From Silene noctiflora (lineage: Eukaryota > Streptophyta > Magnoliopsida > Caryophyllales > Caryophyllaceae): a DNA stretch of 28,528 nt. Position numbers and translations under genes: made by a program. Every line of letters starts with the position of its first letter. The first letter of the stretch is position 1. The notes beneath the pieces are model-generated. The model was not told where the DNA came from and made no database searches. It saw only the letters and a program-made list of their open reading frames with translations. The stretch covers positions 69,167 through 97,694 of the forward strand of contig VHZZ01000993.1 in assembly GCA_009801015.1 (NCBI GenBank). Reading direction: 5' to 3'. Positions 12,601 through 24,600 of the stretch are shown here, piece after piece.

Positions 12601-15600
12601 CAGGATATCATCAAAATAAACCACTGCATACTTGCCCAAACATGGTCTCGGCACTTTAGTCATCAGTCTCATGAAATTCTCATGAAGGTGCTTGGGGCAT
12701 TTGATAACCCAAATGGCATGACCAACCACTCATAGAGCCCATGCTTAATTTTAAAAGCTGTATTCCATTCATCACCTTCTCTAATCCTCACTTGGTGGTA
12801 GCCTTGTCTCAGATCAATCTTTGAGAATACCTTGGCCCCACTCAACTCATCCAGCATGTCATCAAGCCTAGGTATGAGGAACCTATACTTGACTGTTATG
12901 TTGTTGATGGCCATGCTGTCTCTGCACATTCTCCACGTGCCATCCTTCTTAGGCACCAGTAAAGTAAAGCAGGCACAGCACAAGGACTCATGGATTCTCT
13001 GACAAACCCCTTCTTCACCAGCTCCTCAATCTGTTTATGTTATTCTTTGGTGGCATTGGGATCACTCCTATATGCAGGTCTATTAGGGAGCACAGATCCT
13101 GGTACTAGGTCAATCTGATGCTCAATGCCCCTCAGTAGTGGACTAGGCAGCTCCTTAGGGAACACCTCTTTGTACTTCTGGATCGAGGGTTCAACTTCTG
13201 TAAGTATATCAGTCCCCTCACTTTCTGCTATCTCCTTTGTCATCAAGATCATCACAGGTTGTTCTTGTTTCAGTTCTTTGATCATAGCTGCTTTAGACAG
13301 AAATGACAAAAATAACACTCCATTGACCTCCTCAGGCATACTAGGGCTCCCATAGTTTCTCTGGTTTGGAGGCAATGGGGTTAGGGTGACCTTTTTGCCT
13401 CCATGTTTGTAGCTATAAATGTTCTCCTTGCCCTGGTGTGTGGTGCTTCTGTCAAACTCCCATGGTCTACCTAGCAACAGATGACAGACATCCATTGGAA
13501 CAACATCACACAGTACCTCATCCTTGGACACCTTTCCTAAGGAAAATGAAACCAAGCACTGCTTGTCCACCCTCACTTCTGCTCCCTTACTTAACCACCT
13601 CAGTTTGTATGGGTTTGGGTGTTCCTGAGTAGGTAAGCTTAGCTTACTAACTAAGGTGGTGGAGGCTACATTGGTACAACTCCCCCCATCAATAATCATA
13701 TTGCACACCCTTCCCTGAACCGTGCATCCGCTCCTAAAAATCAGGGACCTCTGGTCAGCTTCTAGAGGTGCTTGCTGTGAGTGCATAACCCTCCACAAGA
13801 CTAGGTTGTGGCCTATATCAGGGTGAGCCACAACTTGGTCCTGGCTTGGTTCCTCCTCAGCATCTATCTCCTCCAATACCAAGCTTTCATCAACCTCATA
13901 CTCAACCAGTCCCTCGCTCTCCCACTCTTCTACTTCCATAGCAGTCAATGTCCTCTTAGAAGGACAGTCCTTCCTGAAATGCCCATATCCCTGGCATTGG
14001 AAACACTTGATTTTCCCCTCAGTGACAGGTGGGTTAGTTTTCTGGTTCATGAGCCCCTTCCCTTTGTCCACTGTAGGTTGGGTAGCTGGTTTTGGTGCCT
14101 CCCCAATCCTAATCCTAACACCACTGTAAACTCTAGACTGTCCAGTCCTAGTAGCAGTCTTAGGCACTATGGTCTTAGATTTCCCCATCTTCTCTACTCT
14201 AAGGGACAGGTTCACAACATCATCATAGGACCACAAAGGTTGCATCCTAACCCTGTTAGCAATGCCCCTATCTAACCCCTCAAGAAACCTAGCAATTCTT
14301 TGTTCAGGTTTTTCATTTACCTCACACTGTAAGGTTAATTGCTCAAATTCCCTTAAGTAGGTTTCAATTGGCCTCTCATCTTGCATGAGTTTAGACAACT
14401 TTATAAACAAATCTTGGGTGTAGTCCTTGGTGACAAATTTATCCATCAATTTCTTCTTTAGTTTGAACCAAGATTTAAGTGGTTCCTTGCCATCTCTAAT
14501 TCTCTGATGTTTCATGTTGTCATACCAAAGAGATGCATACCCTTTCAATTTTAGGACAGCCACTTTAAAAGACTTAACATCATTATAACCCTTATACTCA
14601 AACACCTTTTCAACATCCCTAATCCATTCTAACAAGTCATTAGGATCTTGTCCTCTCCCTGCAGCCACAAACCCTCGACCTCTGCCTGGCTGAGCTCCTC
14701 CTCTAGGTGGTGTTGGGATGTTTGCCATGACAGTATTAAGAGCATCTAAGACCGTGTTGATGTTACCAGCCATAACATCCATCCTTTGCTCAATTGCAGN
14801 CAGTCTCTCTTCACTCATGTTGGGTTGTTTTTGTGTATTTTTGATGTAGCCGGGAAAAGAACTCACTTGACTCTCAACCAAAGCTCTGATACCAATTTGG
14901 AGTGTAATACTCAGGGGCTTAACAGAAACAGAAACAGGGAATTTCAAACAACTCAAACAAAATAAAATCTGGATAATTTGTTGTGAATGCAATGACTTTC
15001 AGGTATTTGAAAGAAATAGTAAAAGACCTCTGATGAAAATTTCAAGAATTATCCTTGAGGTTAACTATTTTTAAAGACTCAAGCAACTCTGACAGTTACT
15101 GATGGACACTGATAGAAACTGGCCTGAGAAAGAAAAGTGACTATGATTTGGGATTGGGGATATAATTATCAACTTAAAACTCCACAGAATGCTCACAGGT
15201 TGTTCTAAGACAATAATTTGAGAGATTAAACTCAAGAAACCACAGCTTAGCACAGGATTCTCAAGCTCAACTCAACAACAAGGTCCTTCAAACCACAGTC
15301 AGAGCACATGTTAGATGGAGCCTTGCCACAGGTTCTTAATCAACACTCACAGTCTAAGCACATAATGTTATTAAGCCTAAGCCTGACTCTAAAACTACAG
15401 CCTTAGCATAAGTTTGAGAGATTTAAAATTCGAGAGAATTCTCAAGATTTTTTTTATCAAAAATACCTTAATGCAGTGGAATAGAGGTCTTTATATAGGC
15501 CTCTTCTTGCTATTTCAGTACAAGATAACCCTAGGATTCTTATCTAAGGGCGAAGATCAATCCCTAGGATACAAACAAAGTTCTTAAAGTTATTTACAAG

Positions 15601-18600
15601 CTTAGAAAATAAAGATAAATCCAAACTGAAAGTGGCAAAAGTAACATTGCAGGTGACAGTGACATTTTGTGCATTTGGCAGTGGTTTGAGCTTGAGGACG
15701 AGTTGTTATAAATGCTCCTTTTGGCTTACTCTATGCTGTACTGGAAACAAGCAAGGCAACTCTAAAAGTACTTTAGGAAAACAGTTCTCCTTGCTTAACC
15801 AAATAAGGAAATCTACTTTATGCTTTTTCTTCCTTGTCTGTAACGTTTTCTTTTCAGTTGGGATTTGCTGCTGTTTGCAGTGAGAGAATTTGTCTTGGCT
15901 CCTTAGGACTTTTCTGGACTCAGTTGAGTAAGTTTTCAGCTGCCACCTTGGCCAGCTGGTGGTTGTACTCAGGGGAAAGGTTTCTAGCTATGTTGACTCT
16001 GTTGTGTCTTGTGGAATCATCATCTCAAACCATCTAGGGTATCCAATAGCGCTCCACAATATAATGGAATTTAAGTAAGAAGAGTTACATGTCTAATAAC
16101 ATATCTCTACATGTTTTATTACAAGATTCGTAAAATCCAAAATACTCCTCCACTTGTTCGATTACTATTTACAAATATACAAAATTACAAACTATTCAGC
16201 ATTTTCTTAGAATGTAGAATAAGGTCAACTCTTTCTAAGAAAATGAAGATACAGCCCCTTAAACATGCACGGTTGGTTGTCTGTTCCCTTTTCATATTCC
16301 TGCATTCTTTGCTTTTCATTACCCTCTTCCTAAGTCCATGGAAAGAACAAGGGAAAGAAGCCTGCATACGCAGCTGTAGAAAAACCAACTATTCCACCTA
16401 TGGTTTATGATCAAAAGCTAGCATCGTCTACAAGCGAACATGATTTCGAAGTCCATTCTACCTTGGCTCTGTTGTCTTGGGGAGAGTTGAAGCTTTCTTC
16501 TTCCCCAGAGTTTTCCTGGTCATCAATACCGACTTGTTTTTAATAAAACCAATCCGATGCTTGTGCATGAGAACGGTTTCAGATTTGAGGTAGTAGTGAG
16601 ACTGAGTAAGACACGTAATAGTAGTTTTAGAATTTGAAGCTACCATTCTGAGAGTTGGATCTTCATTCTTTGCTTAACTAGGGCCTTGATATGGACATAA
16701 CAAATAGTGCTTCTCGTGGTTTATTATAATGAAAAATGATGGGTTTCTTGTGTATATTTTTAATTAAAGGACTGTTTTCTTGAACTCTTGATTATGAAAC
16801 TTGAATCTCAACAGTAGTGTTGTTTTGCTACTACTCATGAGTCATGCCTAGTGTAGCGATGTCAATGGTATTAAATCTTTGCCACAACAAACCTGTAATA
16901 GTAGTTTCAGATTTGAGGTAGTACTGAGACTGAGTAAGACACGTAATAGTAGTTTTAGAATTTGAAGCTACCATTCTGGGAGTTGGATCTTCATTCTTTG
17001 CTTAATTAGGGCCTTGATATGGGCATAACAAATAGTGCTTCTCGTGGTTTATTATAACAAATAAGTGACAAACTGATACTTGTTTCATGTATTAAAGGAC
17101 TGTTTTCTTGAACTCTTGATTATGAAACTTGAATCTCACTTTAACAGTAGTGTTGTTTTGCTACTACTCATGAGTCATGCCTAGTCTAGCGATGTCAATG
17201 GTATTAAATCTTTGCCACAACAAACCTGTAGGACCACTTTGTAAAGATTTTAAGATTAAAGAAAGCTTTTGTAAATTTAGAATGAAGATTTATAATTAAT
17301 GTGTTATAGATGTTAGACATGAAACAAGTATCAGTTTGTCACTTATTTGACCGTCTACCTATATGGTGTCTCTTGCACCAGGTATCATTAATTTCGATAA
17401 GTTCCCTATACTTGAGATCAATAAGTGCTATAGTAGGCTGATTAGTGACAACATTAAAGCTTTATTAGGAAATGTGATCTTTGATCCGTGATCTATAATT
17501 TTTTTTTTGGTGTTGACGGAGTATCCCCTACCGATAGTTGGACAATCTCCTTGGGGGTACTAAAGGCAATTTAATGGATTGAGCCCTCCCAAGTTTGACT
17601 TTTTCATTCGCAAGAGCCAGGAATCGAACCCCTGATCACTTGTTTAAGAGATGAGATCCCTTACCACTCACACGAGGCAACTTTGGTAAGTATGGTATGT
17701 TGGTGATGTTTATCTTCATCCTTCATGCAGGCTCTGACAAATTTGCTGAAAGAAAGGTTGATTAAAGAAGGAAGAAGACCATATGTGATTCCTGTTGGTG
17801 GTTCAAACTCCCTTGGAACTTGGTGAGTATAGAGTGTGGTTGTTTTTGTGACTAACAAGTTTCCTTTCTCACGTGTCTTGCTATTTTTCGCAACAAAATA
17901 TTTTTCTGTTTCTTCCTCGTTTCCATTTCCAATGGATCCAAAGGCAGTTTTTTTTTTTTGGTTCTAACTACTAAATTACGATGGAATAAAACAAAATGGC
18001 TCATTCTTGACTGCTTCTATTTTGTTCCGAAATAGAGTTATTTGATGTAGTTGTCGGCGGATTTTTTTGGGTCATTCCGGAATAACCTCTCTTTGTGTTA
18101 GCAACACAAAGGTAAGGTCGCATACATTCAACTCACCCTTACTCCTTACCCACCAATTTGCGGGAGGCCTTGATGCATTGGTGTAAATGTTGTAGCAACA
18201 TCTTTTTCTCGACCTTCTTGATAACCATCCTCTCTTTAATGTTTTTCTCCAATTAACTTGGCTTCTAAGAGATTCCCCTTTTTCTTTTAAGAGGTATATC
18301 TGTATTTTTATATATGCTACTTAAATGGGTGATTGATTCAAAACTCTAGTGTATGGTAATTCGGTTTGCCAATTTTCGTAATGTTGCATCTCTTTGGTTG
18401 ATTGAATGTGCTCGAGGATGACTAATATATTATCTACGACATTGCATGATTATTTTAGCATCTATGAGGTCATCCCCATGGTATTCAATCGAGGCTGCTA
18501 CATTTAAATATGAGAATTGATACTGGTCATTCTTGAGTCATTGATGAACACTAAAGTTGATTGGAGACTTTATTAATACACTCCCTTTTTACCTTTCGAG

Positions 18601-21600
18601 ACATGCACTTGAATTTTGAGTACCTGTAAAAATATTCGAATATATTATCACATGTGTACTCTTTTGAAAAATAATTATTTTTATAAATCTAAAATCCCTA
18701 CTTTTTTGGCGAAATCATATCAATAGTGATGCCTCCCTTCCAAAAATAAGAGTCTCTCTTTTACCCTTCCAATTTATACTGAATACTCCCTCTCATCCAC
18801 TCCAAAGGTAACATTTGCTTTTTGGCACTATTCATGATTGTATAAAATCTTTGGTATTATTTGTAATATATAAGAGAAAATATCGTCATATGAGATCTTG
18901 TTTGATTTATCGTCATGAATGTTATAAGAATATGAAATTTTTATAATTTTTAATAATGTGTAACTAAAGATATTTATGTTGCAAAATGTGCCTCGACAAG
19001 TGTGTAAAGCTATTGTTACCTTTGTAGTTGATGGGAGGGAGTATATGTTTATTGGGCAAAAAACGAAAAATAACCGAAAACCCTTTTTATTGAACACTTT
19101 ATCCAATATTAACAGAGTGATACTTTTCGTGGAAGCATTATTGTTGCCAAAAGTAAAACTTCTACAGTAAATGGTATTCAGATATCAGAATGCATGAAGT
19201 CTCCACTCCTCAACAGAACAAACATTGCGCCAAATTGTCGAATAATAAGTGTACATAACAGTTAACAGAGTTTGAGCATTTTACTCCATATAAAAAAGGT
19301 TGCCAATTAACTAATTAGAAATTTGATGTCTTATATTTTGTTTTTGTAGATGAGGCACCAATATATTTTCTATTTTCGTCACTACTCATTCTTCGACAAT
19401 TGTTTTCGGGAGCTTAGTTTAAAAAAGCACGCCTTGAGTGCGCCTAATGCGCGCCTTTGATGAGGCACTAGCCAAAACGCCTCGTTGCATTTTACGAGCG
19501 CCTTTTAGACAAGGCTCATTTAACAAGTCTAACTAGTAGACACTTTCTATATCTTTTAGACAAGGCTCACCATTTCTTTTCCCTATTATTCCTATCCTTG
19601 ACATGTTAGCCAATCTGAATCTCCTAAAACGGCTATTGTTGCCCAAAATTTTATTTAGAAATTACAAATTTGTTATAAAAAATAGGGCGCCTGACATCCA
19701 AAAGGCGCGCGCCTGACACCCAGGTCAGGTTAGCGGCCATAGACTCGCACATGTGCAAGTCTTTCGTAACAGAATTGAATTTTCTAATGAGAAATCCAAT
19801 ATATCGAAGAAAGTAATTTCTATAGGAGATGGAATAAAGGAGTGCAACTAGGTAGATCTTCTGGTCCTTGCTTTTTATCAGGTACTTTGTATTTGTATTT
19901 GAGGTGGAAACTGGAAAGGACTTCTTTGGAAAGGTAATAAAAATAATAGAATGAAGTGATTAATATTAAAATTTACTATCTTCATTAAGCGGTATGCTGA
20001 CTTTATGACGCAGTGCCCCACATATTTCTCAGGATAATTGGGTTCCTTCTTGCCTAATGCCGCTTCCACATGCGCTATACTGATTCACCACAGTTATTCT
20101 TGTTTGGGTTAAAATTTAGCATTTGTATAGTTGTATGGTTAACTTTGGTGCTTCAGCATTTTGTTGAATTGGATATTTTGCAGCTCTGTGTGGTTAATTA
20201 GGGTATATATGCCGTTATCTGACTTTTGATCTGCTGTGGTCAACTAATTGGTACCTATGTCTGTGATTTTATTGTCTTGGTTTGACTGCTAAGGTATAAA
20301 TTGAAACACATATATGACAAAACTCTAGTGATGATGTGTGTGACAATGTCCTTTATAAGATAGTTAGATAACTTCATTCTACTCCTGAAAAATAAATGAA
20401 ATACATTATTTCGCTAACTTCATGCAGAATGATCAAACTATTATCATTTTTCAGTGTAGATGTTTGCAGTGTTTAATAATGTTCTTTTATTGCTCCTTTG
20501 TCATTCAGTTGTATGAAACTGAGCTGTTTTTTTTTGTTTTTTGCTAAATATGTACTATCAGGGGATATATTGAGGCTATTAGAGAGATTGAGCAGCAGCT
20601 TTGCCCTATAGCAGACACTAGAGGGTTTGATGACATTGTTGTAGCTTGTGGCAGGTATATTGACATCTTGTAGACTAGGTTTGGAGCCCGGCCCCACCCG
20701 GGCTACCTTCTCTTAATTTATAATTCAACCAAAACTATATACTAACCTCCACTTCACTTTGATCTTCTCACTTTATTAAAATACTCCTCACATATATTAG
20801 GGGAGTGGAAAAATCAAATTGGAGTGTCTGCTCACACAGCACTATCGATTATCGATTAAAACTATATAGTATAATTTATTTGTATAGATTTATTTAATTA
20901 CATTGAAGTCCCTTGGTTTCCGGATTATATATAGAGTATTGATTTGTGGCTGGGTTCAGATTCTACTTCATGTTAATGTAGTCTAGGCAGGATCCCTAGT
21001 GAAACTAAAAACAACTTGTTTTACACAAGGTCCGGCAAATTTGAAATTGCTGAATAATATTTAAGTTGTTTCTAGTCCACATGGAATGATTGGATCTCTC
21101 ATATTTGGTATCTATTAGCCTGGCCTTGCTCTTTGTACATCCTATGTGATCCTCATAGCAATATGCAATTCTTGTATAGGTGCTTTTTATTTCACGCAAA
21201 AACATTGTGTTCCCATTAACGCCTACCAATTGCATTCCCTTTTTAAATGAAAATGACAGTGCATATGTTGGTTCCAAATGACTTATCTGCTGTAGATGTT
21301 TGTGGCTCCATGGTCACAAAATTCGATATTGGTTGCGGTATGTTGGTATCGGGATGATGAGGATGTAAGGTATCGAGTTGTGGCCCATGTAGTCGTAATT
21401 TTAAAAGCATTTAGTAAATGCTTTAGATCTTTACTTCTTCACATCTAAAACTTAAGTTATTTTTTTAATTATTTTTGTTGTTGTCTACTTTCTCTCTCCA
21501 AAGACCTCTTTGACAAATATTTAACCTTTTACAAATACACATGCTTCCCAATATTTTTCGCCAAAAAAAGGTAGTTCTCCCTCTAGTCGCTGTTTTTTCC

Positions 21601-24600
21601 GTTATTTCCTTTTTCATTTTAGTTGGGTTTTGTTCCCTCTTTCCTTATTTGGAAATCTTTGTGTGGTACGAATTCAATTGCATGTGGGGTAGAGTGTTTT
21701 GGGTGGCATAAATTCATTTCCTTAATTCTTTTTGTTCAAAAGAAAAGGGAACAAAACAACGACTAGGAGGGAGTGTATACTATGATACTTCGACACGTAA
21801 ATGGGTAGCAAAATTAGGGTTTTATTTTTAAAAGAGAAGTGCCTAGGGAGTTGCGTGAATGACAGACAACTGATGGTAATATTTTACTCCATAATAATAT
21901 GTATATTTTAAAGTATGTCTTTTTGATAGAGAGAGTTGTACGGGGGTAGTATAGTACGGAGTACTATAATACTTATAAGTCGTATCACTTATATAAAACT
22001 AAAAAAAGATACAGAATAAAGTATCTTTCTTATTTATTTCTTAAATATTATGAAAAAACTATTTATAAGATGTGCTGTATCCGTGTCTACAAAATAGTCA
22101 AGATACTTATTTGACCGTATCCACGTGTCATTTAAATCTTACAATCACGTGTCGGATACTCCGATACATATCGGGTACGATACTCCCCCGTGTCTGTGTA
22201 GTATACGGTGATATTTTGAAATATTGGTTGATGATGTCAATATATTATGTAACTAGTTTAGATCCCGTGCAAAATGCACGCTTTTTTTAGATTGTTAAAA
22301 AGTAGAGAAATTAACATTTAGCAATTAAACTTTAAATTTAATACTATAATATACCATTATTAATGATTAGTATTAAGTGGTAAAAATTACATTAATTTCT
22401 ATGATAGTCTAAAATAATTGGTAGAATTATCTACAAAGATTGACAATAAGAGTTGCAAAATATGTGTAAAGCCCAATATTTATATAGAATATGTTAAAGT
22501 ATGAGACTTTTGTAGAATGTTCTAGAAAGTTCTAGAATATTCTAGAAGTGTCCGGAATGTTTTAGAATAATGTAAAAGCTACTAGAATAGTCTAGAATAC
22601 TCTAGAAGGATCATGAATAGTCTAGATGTGTGTAGGGAAGTCTAGAACCTTCTAGATATGTCTTGTATGTATAGAGAACTCTAGAGACCTACTAAGTCTA
22701 GGACACTCTAGAATATCCTATTCTAGCGAGTTCTAGGAATGTAGGAGGAGGAGGAGGAACACTATAAATAGAGGTCCCCCCTCCCATTTTGATGTATCCA
22801 AAAATTCACAAACAAATTAATAAACAAACAAATTTCTCAACTAAACTTCAACCTTCAACTAACTAAACAAACTAACTTCAACTAATCTCCTTTCTATACT
22901 CCCCTATACACCAACAAGTGGTATCAAGAGCTCTAAAGATCTTAAGGGCAACTAAATAAAACTATGGCTTCCGCATCAAACACTCTATCGCTTACCGTTC
23001 CAATTTTTGGAGGAGAAAATTATGACTATTGGTGCATTAAAATGAAGATTTTATTAAAATCAAATGCACTATGGGTGGTTGTGGAAAATGGTCCCTAAAA
23101 GCAACAAGAAGGTGTTCAACCATAAATGAGGATGAGATAAAGGGCGCGAAAGCCTTGTCTTTCATCTTTAATGCTGTTTCGGAGACCATTTTTCCAAAAA
23201 TAATGCGGGCTTCTACCGCGAAAGAAGCATGGGATTCACTCCAAAAAGAATTCCATGGTGATGAAAGGATAAGAGCAATACGTNTCANTACCTTAAGAAA
23301 AGATTTTGAAAATTTGAAGATGAGGGAGAATGAAGACATACAAACTTACACTTCAAGAGTAACAGAAATAGTTAATCAAATGAAGATATATGGCGAAGAT
23401 ATTAGCGATACGAGAATTGTGTAAAAAATTCTCGTAATCTTAACTAAAAAGTTCGACATGATAGTTACCGTTATTGAAGAATCAAGGAATTTATCAAAGC
23501 TCACCGTCACCGAGCTACTTGGATCCTTACTCGCCCATGATCAAAAATTCAAGACCGAAAAATCTTCTTCCGAGGATGCAAAAAAAGCGGTGTGGAGGTT
23601 GGAAGAAGAAAAGTGATGATGGTGGCAATAAACAAATGTCGCAATCAAAGGACAAGTTTCCTCCTTTTGGCATTTGTGGAAAGAATAATCATGCAAAAAA
23701 GAATTGTTATTTCAAAGGTAAGCCTCAATGTCACCATTGTAAGAAATATAAGCACATTCAAAAAAATTGTAGACAAAAACAAATGGAGTCCAAAGATCAA
23801 GCTCATTATTCAAGTAGCGTTAATAATGAGCATCTCTTCTATGCCAGCCAAGCAAAGACTTCAAACAAAGAAAGTAGGTGGCTAATTGACAGTGGTTGTA
23901 CAAGTCACATGACGAATGATTCAAGCATCTTAAGCATCTTTAGCGAGCTGGATACCTCCGTCCAAACTCCGGTACAAATGAGGAATGACGAAGTTCTGAC
24001 ATCAAAGGGTAAAGGTACGATCATTGTTCCAACTAAGCGTGGTACAAAATACATTAAAGATGTGCTGCTTGTCCCGGATCTTGCTGAAAATTTGCTAAGT
24101 GTGGCACAAATGATCAAGAATGGTTATTCACTAATCTTTGCGAATAATCATTGCACCATATATGACCCCGGAAATAAGGAGATTGCAAAAGTCACTATGG
24201 AGAATAAAAGCTTCTCCTTGAAATGGAAGTATGGTCAAGAGTCATCATATCGAGCTCACGCCGCGGAGACTTGGCTATGGCATAGAAGGTACAGACATTT
24301 CAACTTACGTGTACTAGCTGACTTACACAAGCAAAATGCCGTGCGAGATTTCCCAATGATTGAAGCAACTAAAGAGCTATGTGAGCCGTGCCAACTTGGA
24401 AAACAACACCGTCTACCATTTTCGAAGGACCAAGCATGGAGAGCAAGTAAAAAACTAGAGCTTGTTCACACATACGTATGCGGTCCTCAAAGAACCTTAT
24501 CTAATCTTGGAAACAGGTACTTTATCTTATTTATTGATGATTTTACTCGAATGACCGGGTATATTTTATAAAACAAAAATCAGAAGTATTCCAAGTCTTT

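Larger units (their letters stand above)
9334..15989 (-). mobile_element. Ty3/gypsy retrotransposon, CRM-like chromovirus, broken
   Basis: A minus-strand fossil with two LTR copies about 96% alike by eye, nested in the L1 near its 5' end. Parts, from right to left: primer-binding site, gag (about 14818-13960) with zinc knuckle [14 protein letters not shown], protease (IIDGGS, about 13700), reverse transcriptase (YFDDIL near 12610), RNase H (about 12210-11940), integrase (HHPQTDGQ near 11160) and integrase C-terminus (about 10990-10630). The RT and IN wording ([23 protein letters not shown]) and [10 protein letters not shown] near the end fit the CRM clade. The coding frame continues into the left LTR, as known for CRM. 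It is broken by several changes in pol, while the gag-protease part reads through. LTR similarity suggests an age of a few million years or less. No exact target duplication was found. Confidence 0.88.
3736..16012 (-). mobile_element. L1-clade LINE, degenerate, interrupted by two later insertions
   Basis: A minus-strand non-LTR retrotransposon with a poly-A tail (T8 at 3736-3743) and a 14-base target duplication. Its own sequence is 3736-4217, 5073-9333 and about 15990-16012, roughly 4.8 kb. ORF1 begins at ATG 9254 ([10 protein letters not shown]) and contains a DUF4283-type domain at about 8980-8560. ORF2 begins near 8057 ([11 protein letters not shown], endonuclease), with CGDFNNVLG and the IDRVLVN endonuclease motif at about 7650-7440. 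Reverse transcriptase follows at about 6535-5690, with the FADD box near 6000, then a zf-RVT tail ([14 protein letters not shown] near 5190, [13 protein letters not shown] near 4200). The frame changes several times, for example near 9117, 7990, 7200 and 6255, so it is dead. The 5' end appears complete, because the target duplication abuts it and ORF1 starts inside. Confidence 0.92.
17823..20561. other. intron 5 as a whole
   Basis: A 2.7-kb intron. Apart from the SINE fragment, the Stowaway MITE and the GCGCC repeat listed separately, it is AT-rich sequence with no coding similarity that I can see. Confidence 0.6.

Noticed and set aside
13125-14275. Plus-strand frames opposite the gag-protease region
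   Set aside because: They are shadows of the minus-strand retroelement frame and have no domain signal.
17600-17690. A tRNA gene on the minus strand
   Set aside because: A and B boxes are present, but no full cloverleaf with an acceptor stem forms, and the sequence continues into a body with a poly-A tail, so it is a SINE.
18828-19170. Overlapping frames of 92 and 64 codons as small genes
   Set aside because: They lie in or across the Stowaway MITE and arise from its inverted ends. No family similarity.
20685-20705. GC-rich hairpin as a Helitron 3' end
   Set aside because: The stem AGCCCGG/CCCGGGCT is good, but no CTRR end or matching TC start was found at a fitting distance.
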